A DNA stretch of 64,000 nucleotides from Alicyclobacillaceae bacterium I2511 (GCA_003584005.1 QXHL01000006.1:40511-104510); one strand, 5' to 3'. Shown: positions 1-9,914, numbered from the stretch's first letter. Numbers and translations: made by a program. Notes: generated from the sequence alone by a model not told the origin.

Positions 1-680
1 TGAATTTCATCGGCCACGAATAAAACCTGGTTTTCCTTGCACAGTACAGCCGCCTGGTGCAAATACCCAGGTGCTGGTATAATAATCCCCGCCTCACCCT
101 GAATGGGTTCCACCAAAAACGCGGCTGTATGTGGAGTGATGGCCTGTTTGAGGGCATCCAAGTCCCCATAAGGCACCATCCGAAATCCTGCGGTCAAGGG
201 ACCAAATCCTCGCTGATATTCAGCGTCTGATGAAAACGAAACGATGGTGGTTGTTCTACCATGAAAATTTCCTGAACAGACAATGATTTCTGCTTGGTTG
301 TCGGGAATCCCCTTTACCGAATAACCCCAACGGCGCACGGCCTTAATCGCTGTTTCCACCGCTTCAGCACCCGTATTCATCGGCAAAATCATGTTTTTTT
401 CAGTCATTGCTGCCAGCTTAGCGTATAATTGACCAAGCTGGTCATTGTAAAAGGCTCGCGATGTCAAGGTAATTTTGTCCGCCTGTTGTTTGAGTGCGGC
501 AATTATTTTCGGGTGACGATGGCCCTGATTAAGTGCCGAGTAAGAACTGAGCATATCCAAATACCTTTTTCCTGTCACATCCTCCACCCAAACGCCCTCA
601 CCTTTGCTGAGCACGACAGGCAACGGTGCGTAATTGTTTGCACCGTACTTTGTCTCCAACTGCATAGCATCTACTAGCAT
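1..680 (-). CDS. rocD: Ornithine aminotransferase, N-terminal part (runs off the window)
   Basis: The visible 226 residues are the N-terminal half of a class III PLP-dependent aminotransferase; the gene continues past base 1. It begins with the family's [23 protein letters not shown] opening, followed by the [21 protein letters not shown] block typical of ornithine-oxo-acid aminotransferases, then [12 protein letters not shown] and the FHGRTTT segment. The PLP lysine lies outside the window. The family converts ornithine and a 2-oxo acid to glutamate semialdehyde and an amino acid in arginine/ornithine catabolism. The ATG at 678-680 is preceded by AGGAG at a normal spacing. The closely related acetylornithine aminotransferase is the alternative, but the N-terminus fits RocD better. 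Confidence 0.88.
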   Translation of the reverse strand, partial: MLVDAMQLETKYGANNYAPLPVVLSKGEGVWVEDVTGKRYLDMLSSYSALNQGHRHPKIIAALKQQADKITLTSRAFYNDQLGQLYAKLAAMTEKNMILPMNTGAEAVETAIKAVRRWGYSVKGIPDNQAEIIVCSGNFHGRTTTIVSFSSDAEYQRGFGPLTAGFRMVPYGDLDALKQAITPHTAAFLVEPIQGEAGIIIPAPGYLHQAAVLCKENQVLFVADEI

Positions 681-712
681 ATTGGTAACTCCTCTCATAC
701 AATTCAATGCAT

Positions 713-2737
713 TTAGTACTGCTTCGCTGAGACGGCAGCCTGTTGAAACCATTCGGCCGCAGCCTCCCACCGTGCCAGTTGCACAGAGTTACTCGCACCG
801 TCGGGCAGTCCAGGCGAACGTGACATTTCAGCCACTGTATCCGACAGTACAGCTATGACATCGGTCAGCAATTCAGTCGTCTGATCACGCAAGTTTGCTA
901 CAGATTGCTCAACCACCTGGTCACACCAGCGGCCCAATTCTGTGCGCAAAATGGGGAGCAAATCCTGTTCCACAGCCACTTGCATGGCACGCTGACCGCC
1001 CCCCTCAAAAAAGGAATTGGCATTTTTGAACAGCCGGGCCTGTGCCAAAATCGGAACTGTGGGCACATCTGCCCGCACGCCGACAACCCACGTCTCACTC
1101 TCGCTGACTGCGGCCAAACTTGTGCTCCCATGTAGCAGCCCATGCACCTGTGCCAGGCGGTTCGTCCACTGCACCCGTAATTGTTGGACACCCTGTAACA
1201 CAGCCTTTTCCGTCCGCAAGGAAAATGTCCGCACCTCCCTGTCCACCTGTCGACCGAGCGTGTCCGCCAACTCATCCGCCGCCTCTTGCAAGGCTTTCAG
1301 CGTAGTGCCTGGATTGCGGAAGCGACCTGGATGAAAGCTTTCCCGAAACAGCCCTGGCAGCCCAATGCGCAACCGCTCTCCAGCATGAAAAACCAACTCT
1401 GCCCAGTCCTCGCGCAAAGCGTGTTCCAGCTCGGAACTGCCGTCTTCAAAGTGCTGGCGGGCCTTTACACCTCTTGCACGTAGGGTTTCCCGCTCCTGGG
1501 CCAGTTGTTGCTGCTGTTCTACACTGGCGGCCAGTTGATGACGCAAGCGCTGGACCCAGGTCAGAGACCCTTGTGCCACTGCGGCCAGCAGACGGCCCGT
1601 GGTTTGCAGTTGCAACTGACGCCGCTGCGCTTGTAGCCAGGTGGTCATCTCCGCCCGCAACTGCAGCACGCCGGATTGCTCTGCCAAGGCGATGGCCGTG
1701 GGCAAGGGCTGGTTGACTGCCAACCCTAAGCGCAAGCGAATCAACTCAGACGCTCGTTCATCCCCTGGCCGTTGCTCAAGCCAAGCCGCCGCAAGGGCCA
1801 ATTGACTAGAGACCTCGTAGACACGAGCGTCGCCCAGACCCAGTGCTTGTAACTCCTGCACCACCCTGTCTCGCACAGCCTGCCGTTCCGCAAGATGGGT
1901 AGCCAAGTCCACAGCGTTGATGACTACAAACAGTTTGTCCGATCCGATGACATCTTGTACGCCAGCCAACTGACTGAGGAAGTCCTTGTCGGCCCGCGAG
2001 AAGGCGTGGGTATAGTAGAGCACAAACAGGACTGCGTCGGCGCGTCGACTATATTCGAAAGCCAACTCCGCATGGCGACGGTGAATAGAGTCTACCCCGG
2101 GCGTATCTACCAAACTCAGTCCATTGTCTAGCCACGGGTTAGCGGTGCGAATGTCTACCCCCTCCACATAACAGGCTAGACTTTCAACAGCTGTCACTTG
2201 GGCCAAATCTTCCCTCCCCACTGGCCAAGTTTGGCCAAGGCGTGCTCCCATTGTGGACCACCCTGCTGCGGCAAACTTTAAAAAAGACACCTGTGGCCGC
2301 AGATAGGATGGAAAGTCGACCGGTTTCAAGGTGGCCGTCAAGGTTAGGGCCTCTGCCAAGGACCCACCAGCCTGACGACGCAAACGCGTCAGGGCCAAAA
2401 ACACATCTTCCGTCATCCCCTGTGCGGACTTCGCCCGCACCTGCGCACCCGCAGACTGCCCATCCCGCGTCCCCTGAACCCGCGTCACCGCAGCCGTGGT
2501 TGGGTTGGGGGAAACCACCAGCAAATCGTCCCCCAGCAGGGCATTGATTAAAGAAGACTTGCCGGCGGAAAAAGCACCGAATACCGCCACCCACCGCTCA
2601 TCGGCAGACAGGCGATGGCGCAGTGCCACCGCTTCGCGCAACCACACCTCTGCCCCAGCCAGTCCTGTCAGAAGTTGCTCTGCCTCGCGCAACCACAGCA
2701 GGGGTTGATTCCCATTGTCTGTAGGAAATTCACTCAT
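713..2737 (-). CDS. Dynamin-like GTPase, second of a tandem pair
   Basis: A 674-residue bacterial dynamin-family GTPase. The P-loop GAFSAGKSS is at about residues 54-62, the switch threonine in the PTT segment near 80, the G3 motif DTPGVDS at 211-217 and a G4-like NAVD at 274-277. The rest is long and helical with many Gln-rich stretches, as expected for the stalk of a membrane-remodelling dynamin. Its start overlaps the stop of the upstream dynamin gene by 8 bases, so the two are translationally coupled and probably form a hetero-oligomer. Family members tether, fuse or stabilise membranes, for example under phage or antibiotic stress. The large insertion between G1 and G3, compared with its partner, is a real difference. 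The exact role is not visible. Confidence 0.85.
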   Translation of the reverse strand: MSEFPTDNGNQPLLWLREAEQLLTGLAGAEVWLREAVALRHRLSADERWVAVFGAFSAGKSSLINALLGDDLLVVSPNPTTAAVTRVQGTRDGQSAGAQVRAKSAQGMTEDVFLALTRLRRQAGGSLAEALTLTATLKPVDFPSYLRPQVSFLKFAAAGWSTMGARLGQTWPVGREDLAQVTAVESLACYVEGVDIRTANPWLDNGLSLVDTPGVDSIHRRHAELAFEYSRRADAVLFVLYYTHAFSRADKDFLSQLAGVQDVIGSDKLFVVINAVDLATHLAERQAVRDRVVQELQALGLGDARVYEVSSQLALAAAWLEQRPGDERASELIRLRLGLAVNQPLPTAIALAEQSGVLQLRAEMTTWLQAQRRQLQLQTTGRLLAAVAQGSLTWVQRLRHQLAASVEQQQQLAQERETLRARGVKARQHFEDGSSELEHALREDWAELVFHAGERLRIGLPGLFRESFHPGRFRNPGTTLKALQEAADELADTLGRQVDREVRTFSLRTEKAVLQGVQQLRVQWTNRLAQVHGLLHGSTSLAAVSESETWVVGVRADVPTVPILAQARLFKNANSFFEGGGQRAMQVAVEQDLLPILRTELGRWCDQVVEQSVANLRDQTTELLTDVIAVLSDTVAEMSRSPGLPDGASNSVQLARWEAAAEWFQQAAVSAKQY

Positions 2738-4259
2738 CCACGAGCCCCCCCTCCAATTCAGCCAAAGCCTGCTCCAACTCCTGATGCACGTTCAGCCAAC
2801 CCCGTAGGGCGGCTGACTCGCGGTCCAAACGTTGGGACTGTTGCTGCAAAGGGAGGCTGGCTTGTGCTACTGCTTGACGACGCCCTTGCCAAACCGCATC
2901 CCAGAACAGGTCCAGTTGGGCCTGCACCCGGCCCTTCACCTGGGCCACCACGTCTTTGACAAACTGATATGGATACGATGCGGACAATAGTGCCCCTTCA
3001 TTCACGACTCGGGCCACCATAGGTCCATCCAAGGGAACTCCAAGGGCGTCTACATATTTGCTCAATTCCGCAATCTCCCCATCTTCTGGCACTGCTTCGC
3101 GCAGCCACGCTCGCAGGTCATTGCCCACAGGAAGTGTGAGATACTGATGCACTCGATTACACAGGTCCGTCACAAACTCATCCCGGCGGTGGGTCACCCC
3201 CTGTTCCGTCTTGGCCCGGCTGGCCAAACGGGACACCCTGAAGCCAGGACGCAAGCTCTCAATATACTGCCTGCCGCGTTCCGTCGTCCCATAGGGAGCA
3301 ATTTGCGCTAACTCCACTTTGCGGACAAACTCCTGTCGCAACTCATCCATCGCTATGTTCAGTGCGGTCTGCCTGGCAGCCATTTGGTCCGCTAGGTCCT
3401 GCTGCTGCTGTTGAAAATTTGCCAACAGCGAGGTGGCTTCAGCAGGACTAAAGGGAACAAACCCGAGTGTCTCCAGCAGAGTCAACTCCGTCGCTTCGAT
3501 GGCCACAGCAAACTGTCGCTGCACAAAGTCTCGCAAAGCAGCACTGAGATTGCGCTGCAGGCTGGCTGCGGTCAACAACTGGGCTTGGGCGGCCAACCCA
3601 TTCAGCCACTGGTAAAGCTGGGGCAAGTCGTTTCTCTGTGCGCCCAACACAGGGGCGGCGATATGGGCTGGTGTAGCGGTATAAAAAATTTTTTCACAGT
3701 GAATATCCCAATCAGACAGCGTCTGTTCCAGCCGCATGCGAAAGCTTTCAAACGGCAATTCTACTTCGTAGTGTTTGTCCATTTGATGGACTACAAATAC
3801 GAAAGGTTGACCCTGGGCGCTAAGGTCATGGGCAAACTGTAGGGTTCCCTCAGATTCCACATGGGCGTAGTCGGCTACCAGCACCACTCCGTCGGCCAGC
3901 CACAGGGCCGTCTGTGTAGCTTTTTGATGTGCGGCATTGGTGGAGTCAATGCCGGGGGTATCCAATAACACTACGCGGCCATCCGTGGCAGGAAGTTCTA
4001 GCTGTGTCACAATCGCGGTGGTGGGAATGGCTCCAGTCGCCAGCTGGGTCCCACAAAGTTCGTTGAGGAGGCTGGACTTGCCCGCTGAAAACAGGCCGCA
4101 AAACACCACGTGGGCACAGTTCTCCCCCACCTGCATGCGGTCCCGCATGGCCACAGCCCGCCGGGCGAGTTCTTCATCCGCCTGTTCTGTGGCAATCCGA
4201 AGTGTAGCCGCAATCCCAGTCGACAACCGGGACCATGACGAGATGGTTTCCAAGCTCAT
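2730..4259 (-). CDS. Dynamin-like GTPase, first of a tandem pair
   Basis: A 509-residue dynamin-family GTPase with P-loop GLFSAGKSS at about 55-63, a PTT switch threonine near 80, DTPGID at 100-105 and HQMDK at 158-162 in the place of the usual N/TKxD. The C-terminal two thirds is predicted helical stalk. The start was set at the ATG at 4257-4259, which has AGGAG 8 bases upstream; an ATG two codons earlier is too close to it, and the longest frame begins at 4319. The two proteins together total 1183 residues, close to the 1193 of Bacillus subtilis DynA, which is a fusion of two dynamin modules. This pair looks like an unfused version of that protein. Confidence 0.85.
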   Translation of the reverse strand: MSLETISSWSRLSTGIAATLRIATEQADEELARRAVAMRDRMQVGENCAHVVFCGLFSAGKSSLLNELCGTQLATGAIPTTAIVTQLELPATDGRVVLLDTPGIDSTNAAHQKATQTALWLADGVVLVADYAHVESEGTLQFAHDLSAQGQPFVFVVHQMDKHYEVELPFESFRMRLEQTLSDWDIHCEKIFYTATPAHIAAPVLGAQRNDLPQLYQWLNGLAAQAQLLTAASLQRNLSAALRDFVQRQFAVAIEATELTLLETLGFVPFSPAEATSLLANFQQQQQDLADQMAARQTALNIAMDELRQEFVRKVELAQIAPYGTTERGRQYIESLRPGFRVSRLASRAKTEQGVTHRRDEFVTDLCNRVHQYLTLPVGNDLRAWLREAVPEDGEIAELSKYVDALGVPLDGPMVARVVNEGALLSASYPYQFVKDVVAQVKGRVQAQLDLFWDAVWQGRRQAVAQASLPLQQQSQRLDRESAALRGWLNVHQELEQALAELEGGLVDE

Positions 4260-4294
4260 CCACATCACTCCTTCTAACAATAAAGAAAGCTGAC

Positions 4295-4338
4295 CATAAA
4301 GGGTTAGTTGCTTGCTCATAAAGGGTTAGTTGCTTGCT
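4295..4338. repeat. Perfect 22-bp tandem duplication
   Basis: Two identical 22-bp units, 4295-4316 and 4317-4338, lie just upstream of the first dynamin gene. The unit reads CATAAAGGGTTAGTTGCTTG plus CT. This could be a slippage duplication or a doubled operator for the dynamin operon. Confidence 0.9.
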
Positions 4339-4514
4339 GACAATCTCTAAATTAACATACATCTTATAACTGTGCTGTGACAGGAAATTACGCATGGGTC
4401 GAGAAGTATATTAGGACGGCTGTCCCGCACCCTAGGGTCACCAGTGGAGTCTTTTTAAGTTGGAAGATTGGCCGCGCATCAGAGCACCCTACGGTGGATG
4501 GAGGAATTACTACA

Positions 4515-5813
4515 ATGATGCAAGTGAGTTTTGCAAGTCTAAACCCAGATCAAATTCCCAACACAGAGGCCGCGCTAGGCCTCGCCCACACGCGCATCGG
4601 TCGCTGGAGCCTTTACGCATTGGTTACATTTCCCGTGATAGACTACACCTTACGCTACCATGGCGATCCTATTGGATCCGTTTGGAGCAAGTTGGTCTTG
4701 CTGGCATTAATATGGTTGGCCGCCACACGCTACATCGCCGGGGTCCGCCCCCGCTGGTTTACCTGGAACCGCTTTGCCATCGCCTACGTTGTTTTTTGTC
4801 TGGGCCTGTTGTTTGCGGGTTTAACGAGTCCGCTTATCTCACTGGAAGGTTTCCGCATGGATGTTTATGACATCCTCTTTGTCTTTCTTATCCCTTTTGT
4901 GGTTCAGCCTGAGGATGTGGAAAAATTACTGCACATTGGGGCTAGCTTGGCCATTTTGACAGCCATCGACGGTGTCTACCAGTATGTGATGAAAGTACCC
5001 ATCCCCGCTTCGTGGACCAGTAGCACGGAAGTCGTCCACACGCGGGTGTTTTCGGTGCTCATTAGCTCCAACGAAATGGGCGCCTACATGGCCCTAATGA
5101 CGCCCATCATTGCCGGTCTGGCCTATTACACGAAAGACCGCTGGCTGCGTTGGCTATTTGCCGCCGGCACAATGGTTTGTCTGCTGGCACTGCTACTCAC
5201 CTTCACACGTGGAGCCCTGTTTGCCTTAATTTTATCTGTTTTGTTGGTGTCGCTGTGGTTTGACCGCAGACTCTTGATTGCCTTGGCGGTGCTGACCGTG
5301 GTGGCCTTTTTCCTGCCCCCGGTACAGCACCGCATTGCCGACTTGTTTTCCCCGGTCTACTGGCTGAAATCTGCGCAGGAAGGGGGGCGAATTGCCAAGT
5401 GGAATACCGCTTACGATAAGATGAGTGGCAATCCTCTGTTTGGGGTTGGACTCGGTCGCTATGGCGGTGCCGTCGCATCAGACAACAACCTGGGTGTCTA
5501 TTCAGACAACTACTATGCCAAGATTCTTGGGGAAAGCGGACTGTTAGGGTTGACAATATTCGTCACCATGCACCTGGCCCTGCTCCGGGATATGTTCAAA
5601 AATGCAGCCCGTCAGGTGGACAAGCGCACCCGCTACTTGATGCTCGGAGGTGTGGCCGGCATCCTAGCCGTGCTGATACACAATAGCGTGGAAAACGTGT
5701 TCGAATTTTCTCCCATGTCTTTATCGTATTTTCTGTACGCCACTTTGTTTTTAATTTGGGGTCGAAGTGTGGCAGAAAACGCTCCTCTCAATCCCAATCA
5801 TCCAGATAAATGA
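4515..5813 (+). CDS. O-antigen ligase/polymerase-type membrane protein
   Basis: A 432-residue polytopic membrane protein with about 10 to 12 hydrophobic segments. The Wzy/WaaL signature region is present: the LLTFTRGALFAL segment, and near the C-terminus NPLFGVGLGRYGG followed by DNYYAKILGESGLLG on the outer loop. Family members join or polymerise lipid-linked glycans at the outer face of the membrane. In a Gram-positive cell the product would be an exopolysaccharide, a teichoic-acid-like polymer or a glycosylated surface protein. GGAGG at 4500-4504 sits 10 bases before the chosen ATG, whereas the longer frame from 4377 has no such site. It stands alone, with no glycosyltransferases nearby, so its substrate is unknown. 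Confidence 0.8.
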   Translation: MMQVSFASLNPDQIPNTEAALGLAHTRIGRWSLYALVTFPVIDYTLRYHGDPIGSVWSKLVLLALIWLAATRYIAGVRPRWFTWNRFAIAYVVFCLGLLFAGLTSPLISLEGFRMDVYDILFVFLIPFVVQPEDVEKLLHIGASLAILTAIDGVYQYVMKVPIPASWTSSTEVVHTRVFSVLISSNEMGAYMALMTPIIAGLAYYTKDRWLRWLFAAGTMVCLLALLLTFTRGALFALILSVLLVSLWFDRRLLIALAVLTVVAFFLPPVQHRIADLFSPVYWLKSAQEGGRIAKWNTAYDKMSGNPLFGVGLGRYGGAVASDNNLGVYSDNYYAKILGESGLLGLTIFVTMHLALLRDMFKNAARQVDKRTRYLMLGGVAGILAVLIHNSVENVFEFSPMSLSYFLYATLFLIWGRSVAENAPLNPNHPDK

Positions 5814-5849
5814 GCGCATTTTTTCCATCTGTGGCCGCCCGCACAACCT

Positions 5850-5879
5850 AGCCACACCCAGCCACACCCAGCTACACCG
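5850..5879. repeat. 10-bp tandem repeat, three units
   Basis: The unit AGCCACACCC occurs at 5850-5859 and 5860-5869, with a third diverged copy at 5870-5879. It lies between two convergent genes, so it may be structural in the 3' regions of both transcripts or simply slippage. Confidence 0.8.
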
Positions 5880-5895
5880 TGATGGGCCGCGAAAG

Positions 5896-7095
5896 TCAGG
5901 CGAATTTGGCGGCTTGCGCTGCGATACAGACCGACACCGTCACATTGCCGATTTTCAGTTTTTCCAGTAGCCAGTCACTGGCTTTCGACGACAATCGTGC
6001 AGCTGGTTCACATACCCCGTAGGCACCGACAAACCTGTGGACCGTCGCGGACGGATGGGCCAGTGGGACCTGATTGAGTTCTGCCGCTGTATAGGTGGTA
6101 AGCGGCCAGCCGTGGCTGCGACAGACCTCAAGCAGGCCCTGTTCTTGTGCCTTGACGTCGATGGTGGCCAAATTGCGGACACTGCGGGGTGACACCTGCG
6201 CCTTGTCGAGAGCCATGGCAATGGCTGCCTCCAATTCCGCTGCAGGCGTACCCCGATGACAGCCAATTCCCACCACTACCACTTTGGGTCGATAGAGGAC
6301 CCCGTTTTTGAGCAATACCCGCTGTTCTTCTGCAGACAACAGGCGTGGCGTGATGACAAGTGCCGCGTCAAACGGGTGGGCCATCGCTGCGGAAGTGTCG
6401 GAATACACATGCAGGTAAGGGGGTAGTGGGGTTGCATAAGGCCACCAGTTGGGCTCCCCCGCCTCCTGAACAAAGTGTATTCGCTGCTCGTTGACGACCG
6501 CTGCGCTGACAGCGGTGACCTGGTCAAAGTTTTCTATTTCCCAGGCAAACTCTCGTCCCAATAAATCGACGGCGAGTGTTTCCCTCACATCGGACGCTGT
6601 GGTAATCACCGGATCCGCATCCAATGCCCGGGCAATAATCCGCGTCAGTTGGTTGGCCCCACCGAGGTGCCCAGACAGCACGCTGATGACGTGCTGGGCG
6701 CGGTCATCAATGACCACCACAGCTGGGTCTGTTTTCTTGTCGATTAGATAAGGGGCAATCACGCGCACCATCGCTCCCAGCGAAAAAATTCCAACAATCC
6801 CGTCGTACTTCTCAAACAACGTCGGAGCCTGGGGAACCACTGAGCCTGCAAAGACCCGAATATGGACGCCGTCCTCATCCCCACGACTGAATTTTTCTGG
6901 GTAGTACACATCCACCTCGGGCAAGTGAGCACGAATGCGGCGGGCAATGTCCACCCCGTGTTTGGTGATGGCCACCACAGCACACGGACGCTTGGTTCCC
7001 AGCCGGACGGCCTTAAAGTCAGCCACCGTTGCGGCCGAGCTGTGCGGATTTGCGAAACCTTGCGAAATTAATCCTTGCGGAATGTCCTCAGCCAC
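5896..7095 (-). CDS. cbiG: Cobalt-precorrin-5A hydrolase
   Basis: CbiG, 399 residues, hydrolyses the acetaldehyde-yielding lactone of cobalt-precorrin-5A to give cobalt-precorrin-5B in the oxygen-independent cobalamin route. The N-terminal domain (AVVAITKHGVDIARRI), the central SGHLGGANQLTR segment and the C-terminal CobE-like domain with VGIGCHRGTP are all present. The GTG start at 7093-7095 has AAAGGGGG upstream and overlaps the end of cbiF by 8 bases. It is the last gene of the cluster. Confidence 0.93.
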   Translation of the reverse strand: MAEDIPQGLISQGFANPHSSAATVADFKAVRLGTKRPCAVVAITKHGVDIARRIRAHLPEVDVYYPEKFSRGDEDGVHIRVFAGSVVPQAPTLFEKYDGIVGIFSLGAMVRVIAPYLIDKKTDPAVVVIDDRAQHVISVLSGHLGGANQLTRIIARALDADPVITTASDVRETLAVDLLGREFAWEIENFDQVTAVSAAVVNEQRIHFVQEAGEPNWWPYATPLPPYLHVYSDTSAAMAHPFDAALVITPRLLSAEEQRVLLKNGVLYRPKVVVVGIGCHRGTPAAELEAAIAMALDKAQVSPRSVRNLATIDVKAQEQGLLEVCRSHGWPLTTYTAAELNQVPLAHPSATVHRFVGAYGVCEPAARLSSKASDWLLEKLKIGNVTVSVCIAAQAAKFA

Positions 7096-7882
7096 CGGGG
7101 GCTACCCCCTTTCGGTAGCGGTGTGTAAAGGTTTGGTCGTACAGTTTGGACCGATAGCCCGGCTGCGCTGTAAGCGTTGGGTCCAGTGCAAACCCGGCCA
7201 GAATAATTGCATGGTTGGAGATGTGTGCGTCCCCCATGGCCCGCACCAAGCCAGCCAATGTTGTGCGGACAATCTGTTGATCTGGCCAGGTTGCCTTTTG
7301 CACCACCGCAATCGGTGTGTCCGCATCCCACCCGGCGGCAAACAAGTCCTCCACCACCTGCTTGGCCCGTGTGGCGCTCAAATACAGGGCAATCGTGCAG
7401 TGATGTGCAGCAAGGTCACGCAGATGTTCCAGTTCCGGCATTGGGGTGCGCCCTTCCATCCGCGTAAGAATGACCGTCTGTGTCAATTCGGGCACCGTCA
7501 ATTCGGCCCCCAGCACAGCGGCAGCGGCAAACACTGAACTGACGCCAGGAACAATTTCAACGGCCACACCCGCCCTCGCCAACGCCCCCAACTGCTCCAA
7601 AATGGCCCCAAACACCGCCGGATCGCCGGTATGCAAACGCACCACACTGTGTCCCGCACGCACCTGGTCTGTCATCAGTTCCACCATCTCTTCCAAACTC
7701 ATGCCAGCACTGCGGTACACCCGTGCCTGCGGACCGGACAGTGCCACCAGTTCTTCGCGCACCAAACTGTCGGTGTACAAAACGACATCCGCTTGCTGCA
7801 ACAAGCGCAATCCCTTGACTGTGATGAGCTCCGGGTCCCCCGGACCCGCGCCAACAATATAAACCTTCGCTTCCAAACTCAT
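7088..7882 (-). CDS. cbiF: Cobalt-precorrin-4 C11-methyltransferase
   Basis: A 264-residue SAM-dependent tetrapyrrole methyltransferase that methylates C11 of cobalt-precorrin-4. The N-terminal VYIVGAGPGDPELITVKG motif, LHTGDPAVFG and the RMEGRTPMPE signature identify it as CbiF/CobM rather than another family member. The chosen ATG overlaps the TGA of cbiL (ATGA, 7879-7882), which is the usual coupling in this operon; the longer frame from 7948 would run 66 bases into cbiL. Confidence 0.93.
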   Translation of the reverse strand: MSLEAKVYIVGAGPGDPELITVKGLRLLQQADVVLYTDSLVREELVALSGPQARVYRSAGMSLEEMVELMTDQVRAGHSVVRLHTGDPAVFGAILEQLGALARAGVAVEIVPGVSSVFAAAAVLGAELTVPELTQTVILTRMEGRTPMPELEHLRDLAAHHCTIALYLSATRAKQVVEDLFAAGWDADTPIAVVQKATWPDQQIVRTTLAGLVRAMGDAHISNHAIILAGFALDPTLTAQPGYRSKLYDQTFTHRYRKGVAPGG

Positions 7883-8598
7883 TTTTTCACCACCATCAGG
7901 GTTAGGTAATTCATCTCTGTTCCATACACGTCGCTCACGTTGCGCCACAACACTTCATCTTTGCTGGTCACACGGGTTCCCACCATAGCCTTGTCAAGCA
8001 GTCCCATGTCAGACAATAGTGGAATCATGAAATCAAGGACCTTGGCCACCTTGATAAAGACCACACAGTCGTTGTCCAAAAGCATTCTGCGTGTCTTTTC
8101 CGCATCTCCAGTGGCCGGCACAATGGCAATCGTTTGGTTGCCATCAGCCAGCGGCACGCCAAATGCAGAGGCGGCGGCGTTCATTGAAGAGACCCCTGGG
8201 ATGGACCGAATTGGCACCTGTGGATGACACTGTTGAACCAAGCGGCTCATGTGGATGAACGTACTGTAAAGCATCGGGTCCCCCTCTGTGACAAAGGCCA
8301 CGTCTTGTCCCAGACACAAATGTTCCCACAGGCAATCTACCGTTTGCTGCCACTGTTGCGCAAGCACGTCGGGGTCTTTCGTCATTGGGAAAACCAGTCC
8401 CAGCATTTCTTTTTCTGTCGTATCCACATACAATTCAACAATTTCCAAGGCATAGCTCTTGCTACCCTCGCGCCTTTTGGGATATGCGATGACAGGGCAC
8501 TGCCGCAGCACCTTGTAGGCCTTGATGGTGAGCAGTTCCGGATCTCCCGGCCCGACACCCACCCCGTACAAACTACCGGATTCACCCGCTTGTGCCAC
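7879..8598 (-). CDS. cbiL: Cobalt-factor II C20-methyltransferase
   Basis: CbiL/CobI family, 239 residues. It adds the C20 methyl group to cobalt-factor II using SAM. The N-terminal GVGVGPGDPELLTIKA motif, TEGDPMLYSTF and the IPGVSSMNAAASAFGVPLADG block support the assignment. The GTG start shares one base with the TAG stop of cbiET (TAGTG), and an AAGGGAG element lies upstream inside cbiET. Confidence 0.92.
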   Translation of the reverse strand: MAQAGESGSLYGVGVGPGDPELLTIKAYKVLRQCPVIAYPKRREGSKSYALEIVELYVDTTEKEMLGLVFPMTKDPDVLAQQWQQTVDCLWEHLCLGQDVAFVTEGDPMLYSTFIHMSRLVQQCHPQVPIRSIPGVSSMNAAASAFGVPLADGNQTIAIVPATGDAEKTRRMLLDNDCVVFIKVAKVLDFMIPLLSDMGLLDKAMVGTRVTSKDEVLWRNVSDVYGTEMNYLTLMVVKK

Positions 8599-9914
8599 TA
8601 CACATCCGCTCCCTTATTGGGGGCTTCCACAGCCCTTTGTGAAATTTCATCGGCACGCCCGGTGATGAGGGTTACCGGATTCATCCCTTCAAACCGGGTC
8701 AGGTTTAAAATGGGTTTGCTGCGCGCCGTCTGTACCCATTGTAGCGATACCACCAACGAAAGACGTTTCATCGTTGCATAGGCCTCAGACAGCGTTTCAA
8801 TCGTCGCAGCATTGACCACAATGCGGCCCTTTGGTCGCAGGCGGGACGCGCAATGTTCCAACAGTTCCACCAGCTCCCCACCACTGCCGCCAATGAACAC
8901 CGCATCTGGGTCTGGAAAGGCATCCAGTCCCTGGGGGGCTCGTCCCTGTACCGCGACAAAATCGGTACGGAATTTGACTTGGTTTTCACGTAAGTGAATC
9001 AGGTCTTCCGCATTTTTTTCAATAGCAAAAACCTGCAAGCCGGGCGTCTGCAAAATCGCCTCAATCGAGATGGATCCGGTGCAAGCGCCAATGTCCCACA
9101 GGACATCCCCCGGATTCAACTGCAATTCAGCGAGACTAAGGACGCGAACTTCGCGCTTTGTGATGAGTCCACGGTCTGGCTTGCGTTGTGCAAACTCTGC
9201 ATCCAAAATTCCCAGTGGGTAGCGCGGCGGTGGGGTGGTCTGCCGTAGCAAGACGACATTCAACGGTGAAAATTCGGCAGTCGCCAGTTCCGTCAGCGTG
9301 TACCAACCGGTGCGTTCCTCAGGACCCGCTAAGTTTTCAGCGACAAACGCCACATACTCCTCCATCCCATAGGCAAGCAGATAACTAGCGATGGTGGCGG
9401 GTGTGTGAACCGCGTCTGTCAGCAGCGCCACTTTCGAGGCCCCGTTGATTTTTTGCGCCAATCCTGCCAGGGAGCGCCCATGCAAGCTGAGCAACCGGGC
9501 GTCCTGCCAAGCTACCCCCGCCCGTGCAAACGCCAACTGTACAGAACTTAGGTGGGGACAAATGGTCACGGCAGTGGCCCCAAACGATTGAATCAGATAG
9601 GAACCAATTCCGTAAAACAAGGGATCCCCGGAGGCCAGCACCACCACCTGTGTTTCGGGTTCCAGTTCGGCAAGGGTGGCCACAACCTCTGCCAACGGCG
9701 ATTTCCACAGCAACGTTCTCCCCGTGAATTCGGGAAAGAACGCGAGCTGCCGTTCACCGCCAACCAGCAGATGGGCCGCCTGGATGCGCGCAATGTGCTG
9801 CTCTGACAGGCCACGGCGGCCGTCATCCCCCAGACCTATGACCCAAATCTGTGTATCCATTGAGCGCTGCTGTTCCTTCGAGCGCTGCTGTTCCTTCGCG
9901 CCCTGTTTATCCAT
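8598..9914 (-). CDS. cbiET: Fused precorrin-6Y C5,15-methyltransferase and C12-decarboxylase
   Basis: A 438-residue fusion. The N-terminal half is the CbiE methyltransferase domain (IWVIGLGDDG at about 22-31, SGDPLFYGIG further on). The C-terminal half is the CbiT Rossmann methyltransferase/decarboxylase, with GDVLWDIGACTGSISIEA and IEKNAEDL. The fused protein methylates C5 and C15 and removes the C12 acetate carboxyl, matching CobL of the aerobic pathway. The ATG at 9912-9914 overlaps the cbiD stop. The first 18 residues are low complexity and come from an 18-bp tandem duplication, so translation may instead start at the internal ATG at 9858-9860, which restores the usual family N-terminus. 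Confidence 0.92.
   Translation of the reverse strand: MDKQGAKEQQRSKEQQRSMDTQIWVIGLGDDGRRGLSEQHIARIQAAHLLVGGERQLAFFPEFTGRTLLWKSPLAEVVATLAELEPETQVVVLASGDPLFYGIGSYLIQSFGATAVTICPHLSSVQLAFARAGVAWQDARLLSLHGRSLAGLAQKINGASKVALLTDAVHTPATIASYLLAYGMEEYVAFVAENLAGPEERTGWYTLTELATAEFSPLNVVLLRQTTPPPRYPLGILDAEFAQRKPDRGLITKREVRVLSLAELQLNPGDVLWDIGACTGSISIEAILQTPGLQVFAIEKNAEDLIHLRENQVKFRTDFVAVQGRAPQGLDAFPDPDAVFIGGSGGELVELLEHCASRLRPKGRIVVNAATIETLSEAYATMKRLSLVVSLQWVQTARSKPILNLTRFEGMNPVTLITGRADEISQRAVEAPNKGADV
9862..9897. repeat. 18-bp in-frame tandem duplication at the cbiET start
   Basis: Two identical 18-bp units, 9862-9879 and 9880-9897, encode KEQQRS twice between two candidate start codons of cbiET. The unit contains AAGGA, so the duplication also duplicates a possible ribosome binding sequence for the internal start. 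Confidence 0.9.

Noticed and set aside
898..1483. Open frames on both strands within the dynamin gene
   Set aside because: They lie fully inside the 674-residue dynamin gene, have no recognisable domain and no ribosome binding site; they are codon shadows.
5850..5879. CRISPR-like repeats
   Set aside because: Units are 10 bp without spacers, and no cas genes are seen anywhere in the window.
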